NCBI GenBank assembly: GCA_017652345.1
Contig: JAGCBE010000047.1
Span: 1-9,876 of the forward strand
DNA from: Methanobrevibacter sp.
Lineage (GTDB): Archaea > Methanobacteriota > Methanobacteria > Methanobacteriales > Methanobacteriaceae
Length of the DNA stretch: 9,876 bases
Direction: 5' to 3'
The translations under genes and the position numbers were made by a program. Shown in pieces: positions 6,406 through 9,876 of this stretch (positions within the stretch are counted from its first letter, which is position 1; each line of letters begins with the position of its first letter). The notes beneath the pieces are model-generated. The model was given only the letters and a program-made list of their open reading frames with translations. It ran no database searches and was not told the origin of the DNA.

Positions 6406-6823
6406 TTTCTGCTGATTCTTTTTCTGTAGTTTCTCATGAAGCTTCATTATACATTGCAATAGCTTCATCATAGATTCTGTGAGCTAAAGCTATACATTCT
6501 GAGAAGTTCTCCTTCTTTGCATCATACAATACCTCAAATGCTATCTTCATTGCCATTCCAATAGTTGCACTTTTATTTGTGCTTGCAGCATCATACATCT
6601 TTGGTTTGAATGGGTTTTCTTTAACTTCCTTGTATTTAGTTTTTCAGTTCTCTTCTATTGCTTCATAGCTTACTGTATCTCATACTTTGAAAGCATCAGC
6701 TTTCTTCTTTCCTAAACTGATAAGCTCTCCATTTTCGAGCTTCATATTGATATAGAAGATAGTTCCATTAGGTCATTTCCATTCGTTAACCTTTACTATC
6801 TCTGTTACTTTTGATTGTTTCAT
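6386..6823 (-). CDS. SSB-like single-stranded DNA-binding protein (145 aa)
   Basis: N-terminal residues 5-70 (VTEIVKVNEWKGPNGTIFYI, then NMKLENGELISLG and FKVGDTVSYEAI) look like an OB-fold of alternating strands. Residues 85-127 (ATIGMAMKIAFEVL to HRIYDEAIAMYNE) form a helical region of the kind found in phage proteins annotated as ssDNA-binding. The C-terminus is acidic and ends ENDELPF, closely resembling the DDDIPF tail by which bacterial SSBs recruit repair and replication partners. Glycines including KGPN, VGDT and ENGK are TGA. It should coat ssDNA during phage replication or recombination. The position next to the DUF6291-like gene supports a replication module. Confidence 0.75.
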
Positions 6824-6848
6824 GTTTAATAATTGGTTGAAAAATAAA

Positions 6849-7055
6849 TTAGTCAATTTCTTTATATATAGGCTCATCATTTCATTCGATTCCAAGCTCA
6901 TCCATAATGTCATGAAGTCTCATTTCTGCTTCAGATTTATGGGTTGCTATTGGGCAAGCCTCATATATCTCATCGTTGATGTAGATCATGTATCTATACA
7001 CATCTCCATCCTGTTCTAACCTAACTGAGTTAGGTGCATAGCATTTTACTTTCAT
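6849..7055 (-). CDS. Hypothetical small acidic protein (68 aa)
   Basis: MKVKCYAPNSVRLEQDGDVY followed by RYMIYINDEIYEACPIATHK and an acidic helix to EID and TAA. It is predicted as a small soluble alpha/beta protein with one TGA-coded Gly (IEGND). It overlaps the end of the 135-aa gene by 10 nt, consistent with translational coupling, and precedes the SSB-like gene by 25 nt. No family is recognised; in context it is probably an early accessory protein. Confidence 0.72.
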
Positions 7056-7453
7056 TTTGTATCATCTTGGTTAGAAGATAAATTCTCATGATAATTCTTT
7101 AACATACTTTCCATTCTCTCAATAGCTTTAGCTTCTCATATACCTGACCAATACTCAAGTGTATTAACTTTCTGTCAAGCCATCCTTGTAGTTCTTTGGT
7201 TTATGTAGTTCCTATCTTGCCATGATTGAGAATAGAAATACTTTTCTAATTCTGATGTGGATGCTGAAGGTCTAATCTCTTTAATATCGAATGTATTGAT
7301 GGTTATTCACTCCAACTCCACCATCTTGCTGTTCTCTATTGCTTTCTTAAAAACATCTCTTTTAGATTCATCCAATGGCAAAGCTCTTCTTTCTCAATTT
7401 CAATCGATATAGAACACCAATGCTATTGGCTTATACTCTTTTAGTTCATTCAT
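7046..7453 (-). CDS. Hypothetical early phage protein (135 aa)
   Basis: MNELKEYKPIALVFYIDGNG opens a small beta domain ending near ELEGITINTFDIKEIRP, followed by a helical, charged half (LEKYFYSQSWQDRNYINQRT, EAKAIERMESMLKNYHENL). Glycines in DGNG, LEGI, MAGQ and SGIGE include TGA. The N-terminal half has the size of a compact beta-barrel or PH-like domain, and the second half may bind nucleic acid. It follows the DUF6291-like gene by 5 nt, so it belongs to the same early replication block. Start chosen as the first ATG; a second ATG 4 nt downstream is out of frame. Confidence 0.75.
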
Positions 7454-7458
7454 TGTGG

Positions 7459-8154
7459 TTAGAAACTTTGAATTAAATTTTTAGCATTCTTGCTGTGTTG
7501 CTTTAAGGTCTCATTGTAAACCTCAGCATAATTTTGGTAGATCCTCATAGGTCATGCACAAATTCCTTTTCGGAACTTGATTTGGTAGCTTGCCTTAAGA
7601 ATATTTAAGGCGAATTCTTCTCTCGTTTGTCAGATTTTTTCGGCGAACTCTCAAAATTCTTTAGCAGTTAAAATAAATTTAGCAAAGTATCTGTCTTTCT
7701 GTTTATCATATGCTATTCCTATCATATCACATTGTTGTTTTATCTGCTCAATCAAGTTACTTATCTCCATATTTCATCATAAGCTTTGCTTTACTAATTC
7801 GTTAGAATTAGTTATTAATTTATTTTCTTCTGCGACTTCTTCTTCTACTTCTTCTTCCTGTTTTTTCTGTTTGACTCTGTTTTTGTCTGTTTTTCTCTGT
7901 TTTGATACCTTTTCAAAGTTCTTAACTGCATTTTGATTTCACCTCATTGCTTCAGATTTTTGTTGTGATAGCTCCTTACTCCTATCAAGAGTAAATTTGG
8001 TTTGCACCATTAGAGCCTTAATGATTGGATCATCACTTTCTTTTCCCTCTATTCAGTATTCAGCTACTGCCATTAGGTATTTTAATCTCAATCAATCATC
8101 TTCTATAGCTCTCGCTGTGTCCAAAAAAGAGTTAAAGAAATAAAACTTCTCCAT
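7459..8154 (-). CDS. DUF6291-like phage replication-associated protein (231 aa)
   Basis: Residues 1-75 (FYFFNSFLDTARAIEDDG, LKYLMAVAEYGIEGKESDDP, IIKALMVQTKFTLDRSKE) match the pattern I recall for DUF6291, a domain at the N-terminus of phage proteins near replication genes, which ends in a GNQNA-like segment here. A basic then very acidic linker follows (residues 80-112). Residues 130-222 form a second helical domain (YFAKFILTAKEFGEFAEKIG, EEFALNILKASYQIKFRKG) ending in a CAGPMRIYQNYAEVYNETL motif. The layout, with N-terminal recognition, charged linker and C-terminal helical domain, resembles phage replisome organisers and helicase loaders, but no enzymatic motif is seen. Several glycines are TGA. 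It starts 2 nt after the preceding stop, with AGGAAAG upstream as a possible ribosome-binding site. Confidence 0.75.
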
Positions 8155-8156
8155 TG

Positions 8157-8339
8157 TTACTTTCCTATCAAAGTAAATTCAGAATAGTTTAGTGGGTCTC
8201 CTATAGGTCTAAGTCCTTCTCCAAGAACAAATTTTGTCCTATAGAATAACCCCCTCACTTTAAGCATCTCATGGTAGACTCATTCAGAATCTAACCCATA
8301 ATAATTTCTTCAATTACCTTTCGAAATTAGTGTTAGCAT
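8157..8339 (-). CDS. Hypothetical 60-residue protein, first secure gene of the early operon
   Basis: MLTLISKGNGRNYYGLDSEG followed by VYHEMLKVRGLFYRTKFVLG and a GLRPIGDPLNYSEFTLIGK end at TAA. TGA codes Gly at NGRN and SEGV. It is a predicted beta-rich soluble protein. The next ATG lies only 2 nt after its stop, so it is tightly linked to the DUF6291-like gene. No family is recognised. The sequence upstream is the structured control region, and possible still earlier small frames there are uncertain. Confidence 0.7.
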
Positions 8340-8446
8340 TTTCGTTGGTTAGAAAAAAATATAAAAGACCTTTCAGATGTATACAGTTTCATGAGTAGTC
8401 TTTTATATTCTCACAATGGAGTTCAGTATAAAAAGGACTCACTCAT
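8333..8446 (-). CDS. Possible 37-residue leader protein
   Basis: ATG 8446 opens MSESFLYGTPLGEYKRLLMK then LYTSERSFIFFSNQRKC and TAA, which overlaps the next ATG (AATGCTAAC). A second frame from ATG 8535 to TAA 8314 (73 codons, MKKATSHRVITANLGLIHIC...) overlaps it. The two cannot both be normal genes, and neither has a ribosome-binding site. With only two stop codons in AT-rich DNA, frames this long can arise by chance, and the strong hairpins at 8451-8513 argue for regulatory sequence. Confidence 0.25.
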
Positions 8447-8450
8447 ATAT

Positions 8451-8513
8451 GCTGTAGGGGGTAATCATTCCTACAGCAAATATGAATAAGTCCAAGATTT
8501 GCTGTGATTACCC
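8451..8513 (-). promoter_or_regulatory. Bistable RNA element with two exclusive hairpins
   Basis: Fold A pairs GGGTAATCA with TGATTACCC (8459-8467/8505-8513) and then CAGCAAAT with ATTTGCTG (8474-8481/8497-8504), 17 bp in all with a 6-nt bulge. Fold B pairs GCTGTAGG with CCTACAGC (8451-8458/8470-8477). They share 8459-8477 or its partners and cannot coexist. The element lies in the leader of the early operon, upstream of the first secure gene. Confidence 0.55.
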
Positions 8514-8549
8514 TATGCGATGTGGCTTTTTTCATGTGGTAGACTAATA

Positions 8550-8558
8550 GGTAGAGCC
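8550..8558 (+). repeat. GGTAGAGCC, left copy of an inverted repeat around the integrase
   Basis: GGTAGAGCC here recurs in inverted orientation at 9789-9797, so the two copies bracket the integrase gene. Related TGGTAGA sequences lie at 8272-8278, 8537-8543 and 8571-8577, two of them extending to TGGTAGACT. They could be integrase arm-type sites or repressor half-sites; chance is not excluded. Confidence 0.35.
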
Positions 8559-8576
8559 TTATATTGTGTGTGGTAG

Positions 8577-8605
8577 AAAAAAGCTTACATCATGGCGATG
8601 TAAGC
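8577..8605 (-). terminator. Intrinsic terminator in the early-operon leader
   Basis: On the minus strand GCTTACATC (8605-8597) and GATGTAAGC (8591-8583) form a perfect 9-bp stem with a GCCAT loop, followed directly by six T (8582-8577). The rising arm is also complementary to 8724-8732, giving a competing antiterminator pairing. Confidence 0.85.
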
Positions 8606-8644
8606 TGTTATAATGTTTTTGTAGTGTGCAGTTTGTGTGATTTG

Positions 8645-8659
8645 CAAGTTCTGAACTTG
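8645..8659. promoter_or_regulatory. Near-perfect palindrome CAAGTTC-T-GAACTTG
   Basis: A 7-bp inverted repeat around one base has the form of an operator for a dimeric repressor, but it also lies within the candidate leader RNA, where its inner part forms a hairpin. The right half (CTGAACTTGT, 8651-8660) recurs exactly at 9851-9860 beside the integrase promoter. Confidence 0.4.
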
Positions 8660-8740
8660 TATCAGGGTACATTGTGCAAACTATTCAAAGACATTTTTTT
8701 AGTTCCGGATGGAACTCTATAACCTTACATCGTTGCAATA

Positions 8741-8768
8741 AGTATAATCAAAAAAAAAATTAATGCAA
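8741..8768 (-). promoter_or_regulatory. Promoter for the leader RNA/early operon
   Basis: On the minus strand TTGCAT (8768-8763), 16-nt spacer, TATACT (8746-8741). The spacer contains a T10 run. The predicted start coincides with the 5' edge of the leader RNA's closing helix, which supports the call. Confidence 0.65.
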
Positions 8769-8769
8769 G

Positions 8770-8788
8770 TTTTTTTTATGTTTTTTTT
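8770..8788 (-). promoter_or_regulatory. Phased A-tracts (UP-element-like)
   Basis: Two A8 tracts on the minus strand (8781-8788 and 8770-8777) are spaced 11 bp apart, about one helical turn, directly upstream of the -35 box. They should bend the DNA and favour contact with the RNA polymerase alpha subunit. Confidence 0.5.
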
Positions 8789-8854
8789 ATTAATTTTAAA
8801 AACACAGGTATAACCTACCGAGAAGGAGAGTATAAAAATTTAAAAATTCCTGAT

Positions 8855-8870
8855 CCTATTAAACAATAGG
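8855..8870 (-). terminator. Possible weak terminator at the integrase end
   Basis: CCTATT-GTTT-AATAGG forms a 6-bp hairpin that contains the integrase stop codon. T-rich stretches follow only after a further 8-10 nt, so termination efficiency is doubtful. Confidence 0.3.
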
Positions 8871-9758
8871 GATGAGTCATTGTGTTTCTTTCAGTTTTGA
8901 ATTGCTATAATCAAGATATGTTTGTGTAGTTCTAAGATTCTTATGTCAAAGAATTTGGCTTATAAATGCAACTTCCCCACCATTTTCTAACATCTGAGTA
9001 GCACAAGTATGTCTCAATTTATGAGGTCGAACTTTTTCTATTCAGGCTCTCTCCCCTGCACTCCTAATAATTTCTTCAACAGATGCTCTGCTTAATTCCT
9101 TTCCTAAACTATTGTTTGAATGTGAGACAAAAATATATTCAGAATTTATTCCTAATCTTCATCTTAAAAACAAGTATAAATCAATAACCTTAATATGCTC
9201 AGGATGTAGATAAACAAGCCTTCTACTTCAGCCTTTTCAAACTATTTGCATATTCTCCTTAATATCTGAGACCTTTAAATCACATAATTCTTGCACTCTT
9301 AAACCCCCATAGACTAATACTAATCAAATTGCATAGTCTCTGATTCTAACGATTTCCTTCTTTGTTGGATCTATCTTCATGTAGTTAATCAGTTTTTTCA
9401 TATCTTCTCATGTTAGAGCTTCTATCTTATGCTCAGGCTCTCTTGCAAACATTATTCTCTCTCCATCCATAACCTTTAGTCCCTTGTGCTTACAAAACTT
9501 CAGGAACATTTTAATTCAAGCCAAATAGTTATTAACTGTTCTGATTTTTTTCCCCCTTTTTCAACACTCAGCACTAAAGTCTTCAATATCTTCTAACTCT
9601 ATTGTATGGGGGAATCAGACTCCCCTTTCTCCAAATGAGCGACTTCTTAAAAAGTCATCAAATGCAGCCAATGTTCTGCAGTAATTATCTCTTGTAGATT
9701 TAGAATATCATTTAGTAGCTTTCAACCATTTAGAAAACTCTCCTACTATCATATACAT
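8859..9758 (-). CDS. int: Tyrosine recombinase (phage integrase)
   Basis: The 299-residue frame in code 25 is full length for the XerC/D-like integrase family. Residues about 1-100 are the SAM-like core-binding domain (MIVGEFSKWLKATKGYSK). The catalytic domain has Arg154 (GGLRVQEL), a beta-hairpin Lys175 (VGKGGSRR), His246 and Arg249 (RPHKLRHT), His272 (ILGHKN) and the nucleophile Tyr281 (TTQTYLDYS), so all catalytic residues are present. The Gly before His272 is TGA, as are many others. It should integrate and excise the element by site-specific recombination through a covalent 3'-phosphotyrosyl intermediate. ATG 9758 and 9752 are both in frame; 9758 is used. It faces the same way as the early operon but is separated from it by a hairpin, promoter and attenuator, so it is probably expressed independently. 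It could instead be a host-type Xer; the phage context favours integrase. Confidence 0.93.
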
Positions 9759-9788
9759 TTTAAATAAACTTAAAAAGTAAAACCTCTT

Positions 9789-9797
9789 GGCTCTACC
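9789..9797 (-). repeat. GGTAGAGCC, right inverted copy
   Basis: Reverse complement of 8550-8558, located between the integrase promoter and its start codon, where a bound protein could block transcription. Confidence 0.35.
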
Positions 9798-9820
9798 ATA
9801 TTTACTATTAGTCTGAATAT

Positions 9821-9849
9821 TTTATATAAAAAGTCAATATTGAAATCAA
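9821..9849 (-). promoter_or_regulatory. int: Promoter of the integrase gene
   Basis: On the minus strand TTGATT (9849-9844), 17-nt spacer, TATAAA (9826-9821), in the 118-bp stretch upstream of the integrase that holds no other gene I can see. The CTGAACTTGT repeat (9851-9860) directly abuts the -35 box and could be a control site. Confidence 0.6.
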
Positions 9850-9876
9850 GCTGAACTTGTGTAAAGTTGATAGCCA

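Larger units (their letters stand above)
8577..8734 (-). ncRNA. Candidate structured leader RNA / attenuator (about 158 nt)
   Basis: The predicted start at about 8734 lies 7 nt after the -10 box, and the 3' end is the terminator at 8577. The RNA is closed by CGAUGUAAGGUUAUA (8732-8718) pairing with UAUAAC-AG-CUUACAUCG (8612-8596), 15 pairs with a 2-nt bulge. Inside are a 6-bp hairpin with an AUCC loop (8716-8711/8706-8701), an AGUUUG/CAAACU helix (8682-8677/8635-8630) and, within that, a CAAGU/ACUUG hairpin (8659-8655/8649-8645). The closing helix uses the same bases (8604-8597) as the terminator's first arm, so the two forms exclude each other. A 28-codon frame (ATG 8694 to TAA 8608) lies inside and might be a leader peptide. 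This is either a cis attenuator for the early operon or a stable small RNA. The structure is read by eye, and no known RNA family is recognised. Confidence 0.6.

Noticed and set aside
6822..7019. Plus-strand frame of 65 residues
   Set aside because: Antisense to the 68-aa minus-strand gene, which fits the operon by overlap and spacing.
7592..7611. Inverted repeat GCCTTAA...TTAAGGC
   Set aside because: It lies inside the DUF6291-like gene, has no T tract and is probably incidental to the coding sequence.
8314..8535. 73-codon minus-strand frame starting MKKATSHRVI
   Set aside because: It overlaps another small frame and the next gene, has no ribosome-binding site and covers strong competing hairpins; chance is realistic with only two stop codons.
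8701..8716. AGTTCC-GGAT-GGAACT hairpin considered as a terminator
   Set aside because: On the minus strand it is followed by A, not T, and on the plus strand by mixed sequence; it is better explained as an internal hairpin of the leader RNA.
9789..9800. GGTAGAGCC resembling a tRNA D-arm
   Set aside because: No pairing GCTC partner, anticodon arm, T-arm or acceptor stem can be found around it on either strand.
1..9876. CRISPR array, insertion sequence or diversity-generating retroelement
   Set aside because: No regularly spaced repeats, transposase or reverse transcriptase were seen. The thrice-repeated GYTTCTGT in the fibre gene is a protein motif, not a variable-region template.

Overview
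The window reads as part of a temperate phage or prophage whose host uses genetic code 25, in which TGA encodes glycine. Under the standard code nearly every gene is broken at TGA. With TGA as Gly and TAA/TAG as the only stops, it becomes a dense set of intact genes. The decoding is fixed by the sequence itself. A collagen-like Gly-X-Y repeat (120-173) has TGA at all six glycine positions, a poly-glycine tail protein is full of TGA, and the conserved glycines of the integrase (LGHKN) and of the lysozyme-like domain (FGLCQ) are TGA. TGG is still used, and TGA as Trp would destroy these motifs. This code is known from Gracilibacteria (BD1-5) and Absconditabacteria (SR1). CGA still reads well as Arg (for example KVRP in the glycine-rich protein), which leans towards Gracilibacteria, but that is inference.

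Layout: (1) 1-2214, plus strand: the 3' part of a collagen-like tail-fibre gene, a complete glycine-rich tail protein and perhaps a 19-residue peptide. (2) 2245-2274: a strong bidirectional terminator where the plus-strand tail genes meet the minus-strand genes. (3) 2313-8339, minus strand: a long, tightly packed, mostly overlapping operon of about 22 small genes, read right to left. It starts with a 60-residue protein, a DUF6291-like replication-type protein, two unknowns and an SSB-like protein with an acidic DELPF tail. It continues with a 50-residue protein, a membrane-anchored coiled-coil protein, an SLT/lysozyme-like endolysin, a 29-residue membrane peptide, several coiled-coil and unknown proteins, two zinc-ribbon proteins and small membrane proteins. 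(4) 8340-8858: an intergenic control region. (5) 8859-9758, minus strand: a complete tyrosine integrase with its own promoter-like sequence at 9821-9849.

The most interesting part is the control region. A minus-strand promoter with two A8 tracts upstream (8741-8788) would start a transcript at about 8734. That transcript begins almost exactly at the 5' strand of a 15-bp closing helix (8718-8732 with 8596-8612, one 2-nt bulge). The 3' strand of the helix is also the first arm of an intrinsic terminator (8577-8605). This is the layout of an attenuator or riboswitch-like leader, or of a compact stable RNA of about 158 nt, placed in front of the whole early operon. A second element with two mutually exclusive folds (8451-8513) lies just downstream.

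Other unusual points: a GGGTTTAAAG slippery sequence abutting the stop of the membrane coiled-coil gene, in exactly the right phase to fuse it by -1 frameshift to the endolysin; very high cysteine content in the two tail proteins; and a near-identical intergenic box (core TAATCAGATTTAT in the sense direction) that repeatedly follows a stop codon and precedes the next start. All calls come from reading the sequence by eye; no database or folding program was run.
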